A DNA stretch of 55,926 nt, from assembly GCA_910577995.1 (NCBI GenBank), contig CAJTND010000006.1, forward strand, positions 1-55,926, read 5' to 3'. The position numbers and the translations under genes are program-made. The stretch is from an uncultured Christensenella sp. (GTDB lineage Bacteria > Bacillota > Clostridia > Christensenellales > Pumilibacteraceae). Below the pieces are notes generated by a model. That model ran no database searches. It was not told where the DNA came from and was given only the letters and a program-made list of their open reading frames with translations. Shown here piece after piece: positions 33,017-42,363 of this stretch (positions are counted from its first letter, which is position 1; the number at the start of each line of letters is the position of its first letter).

Positions 33017-33712
33017 CTATTCGTTGCGGTCGGAGCGCTTGGCGAGCACCTTGGCGGTCGTCGGGTCGAGCAGGACGCCGCAATTTTTCCCGTCGGCGAA
33101 GTAGAATACCACATACCAGCACAGCCCCTCGCTTACGGGATTGTTTATCAGCCGCACGCGTGTTTCGTGCGCGCCGTTTATGTCAAACTCGTTTTTTGCC
33201 GCGCTTACCGCCGAGTCGTAAGTCATCATTTCGGGCGTGACGAGCGAGGTCATCTTGTACTCGCGCCGACGCTTTTCGCCGTTCTCCGTATACAGCACCG
33301 CGACGGTGAAGGTATCCGTCGTTTCGTAAGCGAACTCCGCGGAATACGACGCGGCGAAGGGATGGACGATGAGCGCGCCGCCGAATTTTTTGCCCGACGA
33401 CTCGCCCGATCTGTCGGGGTCGTCGGGAACGCTCGCCTCGTACTCGCAGGTCGCCGTCACGTCGAACACCGCCTTGTCCGTCGGCGATACGGTTATGAGC
33501 GTATAGCTTATCATCTTCGCGACGACGCCGTCCGTTTCGTAAGGCGTCTCGCGCATGCCCGAAACCGCCGTGACGGTGAACATCTCGTCGGACGCGGTAA
33601 AATAATCTGTGCGCCGCTCGCTGATATCGGTATCGGCGGGCGCGCACGACGCGAGCAGGACCAACGTCGCAACGGTCATGAACGCGGCGAATAACATACA
33701 CAGTTTTTTCAT
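33017..33712 (-). CDS. Putative lipoprotein
   Basis: 231 residues. Type II signal peptide: MKKLCMLFAAFMTVATLVLLASC with lipobox LASC (Cys23), so the mature protein is lipid-anchored outside the membrane. The rest is beta-rich without a recognised domain; near the C-terminus a PepSY-like half (DSAVSAAKNEFDI, then CWYVVFYFADGKNCGVLLDPTTAKVL) resembles protease-inhibitor-like modules, but weakly. No good ribosome binding site is seen. It stands alone between the ntp operon terminator and the guaB cluster. Confidence 0.75.
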   Translation of the reverse strand: MKKLCMLFAAFMTVATLVLLASCAPADTDISERRTDYFTASDEMFTVTAVSGMRETPYETDGVVAKMISYTLITVSPTDKAVFDVTATCEYEASVPDDPDRSGESSGKKFGGALIVHPFAASYSAEFAYETTDTFTVAVLYTENGEKRRREYKMTSLVTPEMMTYDSAVSAAKNEFDINGAHETRVRLINNPVSEGLCWYVVFYFADGKNCGVLLDPTTAKVLAKRSDRNE

Positions 33713-33746
33713 GTGCTATAAATATGCCGCGGACGCGCCGTTTATG

Positions 33747-33777
33747 AAAAAACGGCAAAGCCTCAGCTCTGCCGTTA
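33747..33777 (-). terminator. Terminator of the sua5-ntp operon
   Basis: AACGGCA/TGCCGTT stem (33751-33757 with 33770-33776) followed by six T residues on the minus strand, 48 nt after ntpD. Confidence 0.8.
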
Positions 33778-33824
33778 AATGCGTATTCGTCGGTATCGCG
33801 CGACGCCGATACGAGCTTTAATTA

Positions 33825-34433
33825 TCATTTATCCTTTACCTTCATAAGCCTGACGACTGCGGCGCGCTCGTTCTCGTCGAGCTTCATCAAAATATATTTG
33901 ATGGTTTCTTTCAACTGCGGGATCATTACGTATTCGAGCGCATTGACGCGGCGACGGTTCTTTTCTATCTCGTCGGCGAGCATGTTGCACGTCTTTTCCA
34001 CCTCCGCGAGGTGCAGGAGCTTGTCGGCGAGCTCGGTCAGCTTGAGCACGGCGTCGTCAAGCTCGGCGGGCGCGGCGCACAGCGCGTAAGGCAGTTCGAC
34101 GTCGCCTACCCTGCTCGTCTGCATATACGGCACGTCCACGCCCATGACGTTTTTGGTGCCGACGGTTATCGACGCGGCGAGCGTCGGCAGCGCTATCGCC
34201 TGCAACGTTTCGAGCGGCTGACCCGCCGAAAGCGAAAACAGACGGAGCGCCTCGGCGACCTCGCCCTCTATCTCCTCGCGCAGCCGCTTGTTCTCGCGGA
34301 TAAGCGTCAAGAACTGTCTGACCATTTCGTCCGACTTGTCTTTGAGCAGCTTATGTCCGCGCTCGGCGGTCTTGAGCCTGTCTTTGAGCCGACGCAGTTC
34401 CATGCGCGTCGGGTTTACGTTAAGTCTTGCCAT
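33825..34433 (-). CDS. ntpD: V-type ATP synthase subunit D (central stalk)
   Basis: 202 residues. N-terminus NVNPTRMELRRLKDRLKTAERGHKLLKDKSDEM is the signature of V/A-type subunit D. The protein is a long antiparallel coiled coil, with N- and C-terminal helices flanking a short beta hairpin. It is the rotating shaft through the A3B3 head. It starts 9 nt after ntpB and is the last gene of the operon. Confidence 0.96.
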   Translation of the reverse strand: MARLNVNPTRMELRRLKDRLKTAERGHKLLKDKSDEMVRQFLTLIRENKRLREEIEGEVAEALRLFSLSAGQPLETLQAIALPTLAASITVGTKNVMGVDVPYMQTSRVGDVELPYALCAAPAELDDAVLKLTELADKLLHLAEVEKTCNMLADEIEKNRRRVNALEYVMIPQLKETIKYILMKLDENERAAVVRLMKVKDK

Positions 34434-34442
34434 ATCGCTCCG

Positions 34443-35843
34443 TTACGCTCGTTCGGGGTCGGCAGTCGCGCCGTCCGCAGGCATGAACTCGTCGAGATAC
34501 TCGTCGCGTATCCTTTTGAGCTCCGAGCGCGGAAGTATCTTCAAAAGCTCCCAGCCGATGTCGAGCGTTTCCTCTACCGTCCTGTTCGCGTCGAAGCCCT
34601 GATTGATATACCGCTTTTCGAACTCCTCGGCGAACTTGGCGTAAAGCCTGTCTACGTCGGACAGCGCGGCTTCGCCGAGTATCGCGCCGAGCTCCTTCGC
34701 ATCCTTGCCGCGCGCGTACGCCGAGAATAGCTGGTTCATCGTGTCCGCGTGATCCTTGCGCGTCTTGCCCTTGCCTATGCCCTTGTCTTTGAGCCGCGAC
34801 AGCGACGGCAAAACGTCTATCGGCGGGTTCAGCCCCTTTTTGTAAAGGTCGCGCGAAAGTATTATCTGACCTTCCGTGATATAGCCCGTAAGGTCGGGGA
34901 TAGGGTGAGTTTTGTCGTCCTCGGGCATCGTCAGTATCGGTATGAGCGTAATGGACCCGGTCTTGCCGCGGACGCGTCCCGCGCGCTCGTAAATGGTAGC
35001 GAGGTCGGTATACAGATACCCGGGATAGCCGCGCCGTCCGGGCACTTCGCGCCGCGCCGCCGAGATCTCGCGGAGAGCCTCCGCGTAGTTGGTTATATCG
35101 GTCATGACGACGAGCACGTGCATGCCGCAGTCGAAAGCGAGGTATTCCGCCGCGGTCAGAGCCATCTTGGGCGTGTTGATCCGCTCGACTGCCGGGTCGT
35201 TTGCGAGGTTGAGGAACATTACGGTACGATCTATCGCGCCTGTGCGGCGGAAGTCGTTTATAAAGAAATCGCTCTCCTCGTATGTTATGCCCATCGCCGC
35301 GAAAACGACGGCGAACTTATCGTCGGTGTTCTTGACTCGGGCTTGGCGCGCTATCTGCGCCGCAAGGTCGGCGTGCGGCAGTCCCGACATGGAGAACACG
35401 GGCAGTTTCTGTCCGCGGACGAGCGTATTGAGCCCGTCGATAGCGGATATGCCCGTTTGAATGAACTCGTTGGGATAGTCGCGAGCGACCGGGTTGAGCG
35501 GACTGCCGTTTACGTCGAGGCTCTTTTCGGGCAGTATTTCCGCGCCGCCGTCGATGGGATCGCCCATGCCGTCGAACACCCGACCGAGCATATCGCGCGA
35601 CACTTTCAGTTCTATCGCCTTGCCCGTGAACGTCGCCTTTGCCTCGGCGATGCGCAAGCCCCTGCTCGGCGCGAAAAGCTGAACGAGCGCTTTGTCGCCG
35701 TCGACCTCGAGCACTCTGCCGAGCCGCGTTTCGCCGCCGCGCTGATCTATCTTGACAAGCTCGTTATACTTGACGCCCTCGACGTCCTCTACGAGCATGA
35801 GCGGTCCGACGACTTCCTTTATTGTGCGGTATTCCTTGCGCAT
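34443..35843 (-). CDS. ntpB: V-type ATP synthase subunit B
   Basis: 466 residues from ATG 35843, which is set by GGAGG 7 nt upstream and overlaps the ntpA stop by one base (TGATG). N-terminal beta barrel EYRTIKEVVGPLMLVEDVEG, then the nucleotide-binding-like core without a canonical P-loop (FSMSGLPHADLAAQIARQA), as in all B subunits, followed by SDFFINDFRRTGAID, TDITNYAEALREISAARREVPGRRGYPGYLYTDLA, split here by residue choice, and the helical C-terminal domain. It forms the non-catalytic sites of the A3B3 hexamer. Confidence 0.97.
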   Translation of the reverse strand: MRKEYRTIKEVVGPLMLVEDVEGVKYNELVKIDQRGGETRLGRVLEVDGDKALVQLFAPSRGLRIAEAKATFTGKAIELKVSRDMLGRVFDGMGDPIDGGAEILPEKSLDVNGSPLNPVARDYPNEFIQTGISAIDGLNTLVRGQKLPVFSMSGLPHADLAAQIARQARVKNTDDKFAVVFAAMGITYEESDFFINDFRRTGAIDRTVMFLNLANDPAVERINTPKMALTAAEYLAFDCGMHVLVVMTDITNYAEALREISAARREVPGRRGYPGYLYTDLATIYERAGRVRGKTGSITLIPILTMPEDDKTHPIPDLTGYITEGQIILSRDLYKKGLNPPIDVLPSLSRLKDKGIGKGKTRKDHADTMNQLFSAYARGKDAKELGAILGEAALSDVDRLYAKFAEEFEKRYINQGFDANRTVEETLDIGWELLKILPRSELKRIRDEYLDEFMPADGATADPERA

Positions 35844-37597
35844 CACTCGTCCTCCTTTTTGAGCTCGGCGAGCTGTTTTATCATCTCGTCGCGCAGTGCG
35901 TCGAGCTTGGCGGTATCGGCTTCTTCCGTGTACTTGGCTCTGCCTATCTGCTCGCGGCACGGCAGAGCGAGTATGCCGTCGACGCTTGCGCCGCGGTCGA
36001 GCGCGCGCAACGCCTGTTTATAAAAATCGACGATGAGCCGCAGCATCTTGAACTGCTTATCGAGCGAGGTATACGTATCCACCTCGTGAAAGCTGTTTTG
36101 GTGCAGGTAATCCTCGCGCACCGACTTAGCCGACTCCATGGTCAGCCTGTCGCGCGGCGAAAGCGCGTCGATACCGACGAGCCGTACTATCTCGTCGAGC
36201 TTGGCTTCCTCCTGCAAAAGCTTGCTTATCTCCAAACGGTACGCGCCCCACTGCGCGTCGACGTTCTTGGTGAACCAGCCCGCGAGCCTGTCGCCGTACA
36301 GCGAGTAGCTGACGAGCCAATCTATCGCGGGGAAATGCCGTTTGTACGCGAGCGCGCTCGACAGTCCCCAATAGACCTTGACTATGCGGAGCGTCGCTTG
36401 ACTGACGGGCTCGGACATATCGCCGCCGGGAGGCGACACCGCGCCTATCGCCGTGACCGAACCGGTGCGGTCGCCGTTACCGAGTATCTTTACAGACCCG
36501 GCGCGCTCGTAGAACTCCGCGAGCCTGCTCGACAGGTACGCGGGATAACCTTCTTCGCCCGGCATTTCCTGCAACCGTCCGCTCATCTCGCGCAGAGCCT
36601 CCGCCCAGCGCGACGTGGAGTCCGCCATTATCGCGACGGAATAACCCATATCGCGGTAGTATTCCGCTATCGTTATGCCCGTGTAAATGCTCGCCTCGCG
36701 CGCCGCAACGGGCATATCCGAAGTGTTGGCTATGAGCACCGTGCGCTTCATGAGCGGCTGTCCCGTCTTGGGATCGATAAGGCTCGGGAACTCGTTGAGC
36801 ACGTCCGTCATCTCGTTGCCGCGTTCGCCGCAGCCGATATATACGATGATGTCCGCGTCCGACCACTTGGCGAGCGCATGCTGCAAAACGGTCTTGCCCG
36901 AACCGAACGGACCGGGTATAGCGGCAACGCCGCCGCGCGCTATCGGGAAAAGCGTATCGACTACGCGCTGTCCCGTTACGAGCGGCTCGGTCGGAGAAAG
37001 TTTTTCTTTATACGGTCTGCCGCGGCGCACCGGCCAGCGTTGGAGCATGGAAAGCTCGTGTTCGGTCTTGCCGTCCTTGACGACCGCGACGATACCGTCG
37101 ACCGTAAAGCTGCCCTTGTTTATCTTTTCGATCTTGCCCGAGATCCCGTAAGGCACGGTTATCCGGTGCTCTACGACCTCGTTCTCCTTGACTGTGCCGA
37201 TAACGTCGCCCGCTTGCACGTCGTCGCCTTTTTTGACGACGGGCACGAACTCCCACTTCTTTTCGCGGTCGACGGCGGGCGCGCTCACGCCGCGTCCGAT
37301 ACGCTCGCCCGACAGCGCGTAGAGCTTTTCGAGCGGACGCTGTATGCCGTCGTAAATACTGCCGATAAGTCCCGGTCCGAGCTCGACGGAGAGCGGCTGT
37401 TCGGTCGTTTCGACAGGCTCGCCCGTGCCGAGCATGCTCGTTTCTTCATAGACCTGAATGGACGCGCGGTCGCCGCGAAGCTCTATGACCTCGCCGATAA
37501 GTCCCATATCCGAGACCTTTACGACGTCGTACATCTTGACGTTCTGCATGCCGTCCGCCACTATCAGCGGTCCGCTTATCTTGATTATCTTTCCCAT
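35843..37597 (-). CDS. ntpA: V-type ATP synthase subunit A (catalytic)
   Basis: 584 residues from ATG 37597 (MGKIIKISGPLIVADGM), with GGAG 5 nt upstream; a longer in-frame ATG at 37621 overlaps the end of ntpG and has no support. It contains the A-subunit bulge domain (residues about 110-190), the P-loop GPFGSGKT, catalytic Glu in GCGERGNEMTDVL, and DSTSRWAEALREMSGRLQEMPG-type region with SSRLAEFYERAG. It hydrolyses or makes ATP in the cytoplasmic head of the rotary enzyme. Confidence 0.98.
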   Translation of the reverse strand: MGKIIKISGPLIVADGMQNVKMYDVVKVSDMGLIGEVIELRGDRASIQVYEETSMLGTGEPVETTEQPLSVELGPGLIGSIYDGIQRPLEKLYALSGERIGRGVSAPAVDREKKWEFVPVVKKGDDVQAGDVIGTVKENEVVEHRITVPYGISGKIEKINKGSFTVDGIVAVVKDGKTEHELSMLQRWPVRRGRPYKEKLSPTEPLVTGQRVVDTLFPIARGGVAAIPGPFGSGKTVLQHALAKWSDADIIVYIGCGERGNEMTDVLNEFPSLIDPKTGQPLMKRTVLIANTSDMPVAAREASIYTGITIAEYYRDMGYSVAIMADSTSRWAEALREMSGRLQEMPGEEGYPAYLSSRLAEFYERAGSVKILGNGDRTGSVTAIGAVSPPGGDMSEPVSQATLRIVKVYWGLSSALAYKRHFPAIDWLVSYSLYGDRLAGWFTKNVDAQWGAYRLEISKLLQEEAKLDEIVRLVGIDALSPRDRLTMESAKSVREDYLHQNSFHEVDTYTSLDKQFKMLRLIVDFYKQALRALDRGASVDGILALPCREQIGRAKYTEEADTAKLDALRDEMIKQLAELKKEDE

Positions 37598-37610
37598 GAT
37601 CGCTCCGAAT

Positions 37611-37943
37611 TTAATTGCCATTGAACAGTATGTCGACGCCGACCGCTTTCTCGACGTCCTTTTTAAGCCCCGCCATGCCGAACCCGTTAGCGCCCGTAGA
37701 GCCGGGTATGGGCAGGACCGCGGGGTACGCCTGTTCCTTGTATTTGTTCATCAGCTGTTCCATCTTGGCGGCGTAGTTCTCCGTGACGAAGATCACCGCG
37801 TACTCGTCCGACTTGGCGAGCGCGCGCAACGCGTCCGCCGCCTCGTACTCGTCGGAGACCTTGCGCACAGCCGCGCCTATCGCCATGAACGCGGTGACGC
37901 TCTCGCTGTCGCCTATCACCGCGAATTTACCTATCTTTTCCAT
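37611..37943 (-). CDS. ntpG: V-type ATP synthase subunit F (NtpG)
   Basis: 110 residues. Starts KIGKFAVIGDSESVTAFMAIG, the usual first strand and helix of this Rossmann-like stalk subunit, followed by YAVIFVTENYA and a C-terminal region ending in KAVGVDIL. It binds subunit D in the central stalk. It is 3 nt after ntpC and 13 nt before ntpA. Confidence 0.93.
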   Translation of the reverse strand: MEKIGKFAVIGDSESVTAFMAIGAAVRKVSDEYEAADALRALAKSDEYAVIFVTENYAAKMEQLMNKYKEQAYPAVLPIPGSTGANGFGMAGLKKDVEKAVGVDILFNGN

Positions 37944-37946
37944 ATC

Positions 37947-38864
37947 TCACCCGTACAGCTTGGGACACCGCTCGAAAAACGCCTCGCGCGTGCCCGTCTT
38001 GACGCACACGAGCGCGGTCTTAACCGCTTTAAGCTCTATCCGCGCGCGCGTGTAATAATTGAGGAACGGCTCGAACGACGTCATTCTCGCGCAAAGCCTG
38101 TCGGTCAAGCAGTACAGATGATCGTCGAGGTCGCGTTCCGCGCGCCACAGCTCGCCGAACCCGTTAGCCTCTATATCCTCCGCCGCGTCCGCATACGGCG
38201 TGCCGATAAACGCATCGGCAAAGCCCGTCGTCTGCGACGCCGCCGTGATAAGCGCGTCCTTGTCGAGCGTGCCGCCGTCGATGAACTCGTCGCGTTCCGC
38301 GCCGAGCCGACGGAGCCGCGCCGCCGTCAGTATGTTTTTAAGATCGATCTCCGTGCGGAAATACCGTTCGACCGAACGCACGCCGCACGACAAAACGTAA
38401 GCGTACATCGCGCGCGTGAGCGCAAGGTCTATCGCCTGCGGTCGGCGCTCGCCGCTTGCGTCGAGCGTTTCGAGCGCGTCGGTCAGATACCTGTCGCAGT
38501 CGGAATAATCGCCGCCCGCTATCTTGCCCGCGTCCCTGTCGATCTTGTAGTACGCGTCCGTCGGCATCGCCGCAAACCGCGATTTGTACGCGAGCTTTAC
38601 ATTGTTGTACCAAAATACCGCCGTCAAAGCGTCAGCCGCCGCGCGGCTCGCGGCGTTCTCCTCGATAAACTCGATAAGCTCGTCGGTAGCCGCCACGATA
38701 AACCCGTCTATCGTGCCGTCCGCCGTCGGAAAGCCCGAATCGGCAAGCATTTTGAGCGCGGCGTCGACAGAGCCCGCCTCGACCAACCGCCGAAGCCGCT
38801 CTCCGTCCATGCGCCGAGCGTTGAACTGCGCGAGCGTATTGGCATAGACCTTGGTCGTGTACAT
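37947..38864 (-). CDS. ntpC: V-type ATP synthase subunit C
   Basis: 305 residues, all-helical, somewhat shorter than typical C subunits (about 330-350). Recognisable family pieces are YANTLAQFNARRM near the N-terminus, YYKIDRDAG, YVLSCGVRSVERYFRTEIDLKNI, and FLNYYTRARIELKAV near the C-terminus. It connects the membrane ring to the central stalk. It abuts ntpE without a gap (stop at 38865). Confidence 0.9.
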   Translation of the reverse strand: MYTTKVYANTLAQFNARRMDGERLRRLVEAGSVDAALKMLADSGFPTADGTIDGFIVAATDELIEFIEENAASRAAADALTAVFWYNNVKLAYKSRFAAMPTDAYYKIDRDAGKIAGGDYSDCDRYLTDALETLDASGERRPQAIDLALTRAMYAYVLSCGVRSVERYFRTEIDLKNILTAARLRRLGAERDEFIDGGTLDKDALITAASQTTGFADAFIGTPYADAAEDIEANGFGELWRAERDLDDHLYCLTDRLCARMTSFEPFLNYYTRARIELKAVKTALVCVKTGTREAFFERCPKLYG

Positions 38865-39440
38865 TTACAGCCCCAACTTTTTCGCGGTGTCCGCGACGGT
38901 GCGCTCTTTGAGGTCGGCGACGATCTCGTCGACAGTGAGCGCGCGGTCGTACTTGCTGTTTCGCAGTATCAGCCCGCCCGATATATCCTCGGGCTTGCCG
39001 AGCGAAAGCTTTTTCTTAGCCGCCGTCGCCGCCTTTTTGACCCAGGCGGCGGTTATGCGCTTATCGCCCTTCGGCGGTATCACTTCGTCACCGTCCTCGC
39101 ATGCCTCGACCACGAGCTTGTGCATCAGCCCGAGATACTCCGCGTCGCCCGCGCCCGTTATGCGCGCGCGCACGCCGTCGTACACAGCCGCGACGACGCG
39201 CTGTCTGGCGTCGAGCATTATCTTGCCCGCCTCCAACTCGCCGAGCTTGACGAGTCCCGAGTACGCCGAATCGGCGGCGCGTGCGGCTTCCGCATCGCTG
39301 TCCGCCTTGGCTTTTTCGAGCTCTGCGCGCAGCGCGGTCTCGGCATCGGCGCGTTCCGCCTCCGCCTCTTCGACCATTGCCGCCGCCGTGGTCTTGGCGG
39401 ACTGCAATATGTCGTCGATCATCTTCTCCTTGCCCTGCAT
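38865..39440 (-). CDS. ntpE: V-type ATP synthase subunit E (peripheral stalk)
   Basis: 191 residues from ATG 39440, giving MQGKEKMIDDIL, which matches the typical subunit E start; an internal ATG at 39422 is an alternative with AAGGAG only 3 nt away. The N-terminal half is an Ala/Glu/Lys-rich coiled coil (EEAEAERADAETALRAELEKAK), the C-terminal half a compact domain. It forms the peripheral stalk with NtpF. It starts 5 nt after the ntpK stop. Confidence 0.88.
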   Translation of the reverse strand: MQGKEKMIDDILQSAKTTAAAMVEEAEAERADAETALRAELEKAKADSDAEAARAADSAYSGLVKLGELEAGKIMLDARQRVVAAVYDGVRARITGAGDAEYLGLMHKLVVEACEDGDEVIPPKGDKRITAAWVKKAATAAKKKLSLGKPEDISGGLILRNSKYDRALTVDEIVADLKERTVADTAKKLGL

Positions 39441-39445
39441 GCTTT

Positions 39446-39940
39446 TTACGCCGCCGCGAGCGGAACGATATCGAGCAGCATAACGCCGAGGAACGATATT
39501 ATAAACGCGAATATGGCGAAGAGCTCGACGAGAACGACCATGACCATCGAGTGACCGAATTCGCCGTCCTGTTTGCCGACGAGCCCGACGCAGCCGACTG
39601 CGACGCTGCCCTGCATTATCGCCGAACCGAGCCCGACGAGCGCGATGGGCAGGCAGTACGCGAGCATGACGAGCCCCGTTTCGACGCTTATCGGCGTCAT
39701 GCCGCCGAGCGCGTTGAGCCGAACGAGCACCATGAACCCTACGACGAAGCCGTAAAGTCCCTGCGTCGCGGGCATGAGCTGCAGCACGAGTACGTTGGAG
39801 AATTTTTCGGGACGCTTGCTGAGCAGTGCGGCAGACGCCTGACCGGCGCGCCCGACGCCTATCGCCGAGCCTATACATGCGATCAGTACGGCGATAGCCG
39901 CGCCGAGTATGGCGTAAAAGTTACCCATTCCGATGTTCAT
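39446..39940 (-). CDS. ntpK: V-type ATP synthase subunit K (ring proteolipid, 4-helix)
   Basis: 164 residues, two tandem hairpins of helices. In the ring hairpins MPATQGLYGF gives Thr59 and Gln60, IMQGS gives Gln110 and VELFAIF gives Glu139. These equal the side chains that bind Na+ in the Enterococcus hirae NtpK ring (Thr64, Gln65, Gln110, Glu139). Only the second hairpin carries the carboxylate, as in other duplicated V-type proteolipids. Inference: a Na+-translocating enzyme. A GATCTCC-type ribosome site (GGAG on the minus strand) precedes the ATG, and a hairpin lies in the ntpI-ntpK gap. Confidence 0.95.
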   Translation of the reverse strand: MNIGMGNFYAILGAAIAVLIACIGSAIGVGRAGQASAALLSKRPEKFSNVLVLQLMPATQGLYGFVVGFMVLVRLNALGGMTPISVETGLVMLAYCLPIALVGLGSAIMQGSVAVGCVGLVGKQDGEFGHSMVMVVLVELFAIFAFIISFLGVMLLDIVPLAAA

Positions 39941-39984
39941 TTTCGATCTCCTTTATCGATCATCTTTGTATTTATATCGGTTTC

Positions 39985-40002
39985 CACTCGGCGGACCGAG
40001 TG
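39985..40002 (-). other. Intercistronic hairpin between ntpI and ntpK
   Basis: Perfect stem CACTCGG/CCGAGTG with a 4-nt loop in the 86-nt ntpI-ntpK gap, without a T tract. Possibly an mRNA processing or stability element favouring the ring subunit. Confidence 0.5.
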
Positions 40003-40026
40003 CGTTACCCAAAATGTATCGGCGCG

Positions 40027-41994
40027 TCAGCCGAAGCGGATATGCTTCGTCTTAGAGCCGAGCGGCGAAAACAGTCTGCCGCCGCCGTCGTAAAACTTGC
40101 CGTAGAATTCGAGGAATTGCAGTCGCGCGTTGTGCACGTACGCGCCGAGTATGCCGAGCGCGAGGTTGAACACGTGCAGCGGTATAAGTATGAGCACTCC
40201 GACGGGATAGCCGATGCCCGGTATCCCGAATATTATCTCGCCGAGCGTATTGAACGCAAGACCTATCGCGCAGGTCGCTAGCCCGAGCCCGAATATGCGG
40301 CAGTACGACAGAATATCGGACAAAAGATTGACGAGCCCGTAAACGCCTTTCAGACCGCCGAACACCTTGCCGAATACGTTTTTGTTCTTGCGTCCGCCGA
40401 ACACGACGATAAGCGCGAGCCCGACGGCGGCGAGGACTATAGCCGCGACGGTAAGACCCTTCGGCGCGTTTTCTATAAGCATGGTCGACGCAAGGCAGAT
40501 AAGCGCGGCAAACAGCAGCAATATCGAGCCGGCGTCGAACAGCGCGGACAGCGGTTTTTTGTCCATGCACAGCTTGACGAACTTTATCACGTACCCGACG
40601 GCGAGCTGAACGACGCCCATCGCTATCGAGAGTATCAACAGCGTCATAGGGTCTTCGAGCGGATTGAACCACAGCGCGACGTCCGTTCCGCCGAAGTCGA
40701 TAGCGAAATAACTGCCGAACAGCGCGCCCCAAACGACGGCGGATACGCCGCCCATCGCGACGAGCAGTAAAAGATCCTTTACGCCCTTATCGAACCGTTT
40801 GGACAGTCCGAGCGCAAACCCGACGGCGGCGAGTATCGCGCCGTACGCCGCGTCGCCTATCATCAAGCCGAAAAACACGAAGAAGAACAGCGACATTATC
40901 GGATTGGGGTCGAGCTCGCGGTACTTGGGCGGGCTGTACATATTTGTTATCTGTTCGTAAGGCGCGACTATCTTCGCGCTTCTTACGAGCGTCGGCGGCG
41001 CGTCGCGCTCCTCGGGCGCGAGCATCTGCACAAATACGCTCGGGCACTCGGACCTTATCTCCTCGACGGTGCGCGCGGCGCATTCCTCGGGCAGCCAGCC
41101 CTCGAGCAGGAACGTACTGTCCGTTTTGAGGTACTGCGCGTCCGCTTCGGCGCGTTCTATTTCCAGCCCGATAACGTCGTACAGTATGCGCAGTTCGCCG
41201 TAATGCTTTGCGTAGGTTTTGACGGCTTTCGCAGACAGTTCGAGCACGGCGCGTTCCGCCTCGTCTGCGCGCGCGGCGCGTTCCGCCGCGGCGGTCCTCG
41301 CGTCGGTATCGTCGGTGAACGGACAGCGCTCGAACCCGTTAGAGCTCATCAGCCTGTCGAGCTCCGCGAGCTTATCCGCACGGCACGCGACGGTATACGT
41401 CTTGCCGTCCTCGCGATAGTCGAAAGCGCAGCCGAGCGCGGACAGCTCGCCGTCCGTCGGCTTGCCGCCGCTGTATATCGAGAGCTTGACGTCGCCAGCG
41501 CGCTCGCGCATGGACATCTTAACGGGCGACGCGGAAAACTTGGCGTATTCCTCCGCGGCACGGCGCAGCTCCGCCTGTTCGGTTTTGAGGTCCACTATAT
41601 CGAACGACAGCTTTTGCAGGCTGTCGCACACGCCCAACAGGTCGTATTCCTTTGCGCGCACGTCCTCGAAATCGGCGTGTGTAATAAGCATGCGCGCCGA
41701 AGAAAGATCGAGTTTATCTATCGGATAAAGCTCACGACCCGTCTTTTTGTTCTTTTTGTTATGATCGGAAAGCGCAGTATAACGCGCCTTTATAAAATCG
41801 AGCGCAAACGAAACACGGCTCTTTTTGAGCATGAGCTCGCGGTAAAACGAACCGTCGCCGCGCCGCAGTTTTTGCGTCAATTCGTCGGGCTTGCGCACCT
41901 CGAATACACCGCTCGCGGACAGCCTGTCTACGATCTTATTCTCCTGTGCGCTCAGTCCGACAAGTCGGAGATGCGTCATTTTGACGACCGACAT
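40027..41994 (-). CDS. ntpI: V-type ATP synthase subunit I (a-subunit, membrane stator)
   Basis: 655 residues. The N-terminal half (about 1-340) is cytoplasmic and helical with coiled coil, starting MSVVKMTHLRLVGL. The C-terminal half has about seven to eight membrane helices, including NPIMSLFFFVFFGLMIGDAAYGA, a family hallmark, and ILSYCRIFGLGLATCAIGLAFN carrying the essential Arg that interacts with the ring. It forms the ion half-channels. It begins directly after the stop of ntpF. Confidence 0.96.
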   Translation of the reverse strand: MSVVKMTHLRLVGLSAQENKIVDRLSASGVFEVRKPDELTQKLRRGDGSFYRELMLKKSRVSFALDFIKARYTALSDHNKKNKKTGRELYPIDKLDLSSARMLITHADFEDVRAKEYDLLGVCDSLQKLSFDIVDLKTEQAELRRAAEEYAKFSASPVKMSMRERAGDVKLSIYSGGKPTDGELSALGCAFDYREDGKTYTVACRADKLAELDRLMSSNGFERCPFTDDTDARTAAAERAARADEAERAVLELSAKAVKTYAKHYGELRILYDVIGLEIERAEADAQYLKTDSTFLLEGWLPEECAARTVEEIRSECPSVFVQMLAPEERDAPPTLVRSAKIVAPYEQITNMYSPPKYRELDPNPIMSLFFFVFFGLMIGDAAYGAILAAVGFALGLSKRFDKGVKDLLLLVAMGGVSAVVWGALFGSYFAIDFGGTDVALWFNPLEDPMTLLILSIAMGVVQLAVGYVIKFVKLCMDKKPLSALFDAGSILLLFAALICLASTMLIENAPKGLTVAAIVLAAVGLALIVVFGGRKNKNVFGKVFGGLKGVYGLVNLLSDILSYCRIFGLGLATCAIGLAFNTLGEIIFGIPGIGYPVGVLILIPLHVFNLALGILGAYVHNARLQFLEFYGKFYDGGGRLFSPLGSKTKHIRFG

Positions 41995-42363
41995 TTATTT
42001 CCCTCCGAGCGCGCGGTACAGCTCGTCCGCACGTTCCGCCGCCGCTTTTTGCTTGGACGCGACGAGCTTTTCGCCCGCCTGCTCCGCCTGCTTGCGCAGG
42101 CGCGCGCATTCGGCGTCGGCGCGTTCTTCCGCGGCGGCTACCGCTTTCAGCTTGTCCGCGGCGGACTGTCTTACAGCCTGCGCGCGCATATCGCGCTCGC
42201 GTGCCGCGCCGTCGAGCTGTATTGCTTTGACGGCGGCATGCGCTTCTTCTATGATGCGGCGCGCCTCTTCCTCGGCGGCAAGTATCTCGCCGACAGCCGC
42301 TTCGAGCGACGCGTCGAGTTCCTGTCTGTCGCCGTAGCTCGGCGCGGATTTTTTATTTGGCAT
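41995..42363 (-). CDS. ntpF: V-type ATP synthase peripheral stalk subunit (NtpF/H-like)
   Basis: 122 residues from ATG 42363 (MPNKKSAPSYGD); an in-frame ATG at 42375 is an alternative. Nearly the whole protein is an Ala/Glu/Arg/Lys-rich coiled coil (EEEARRIIEEAHAAVKAI, AAEERADAECARLRKQAEQ), as in the G/H subunits that pair with subunit E. Its place as first ntp gene before ntpI matches the ntpFIKECGABD order of Enterococcus hirae. Its start lies inside the end of rpiB. Confidence 0.85.
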   Translation of the reverse strand: MPNKKSAPSYGDRQELDASLEAAVGEILAAEEEARRIIEEAHAAVKAIQLDGAARERDMRAQAVRQSAADKLKAVAAAEERADAECARLRKQAEQAGEKLVASKQKAAAERADELYRALGGK

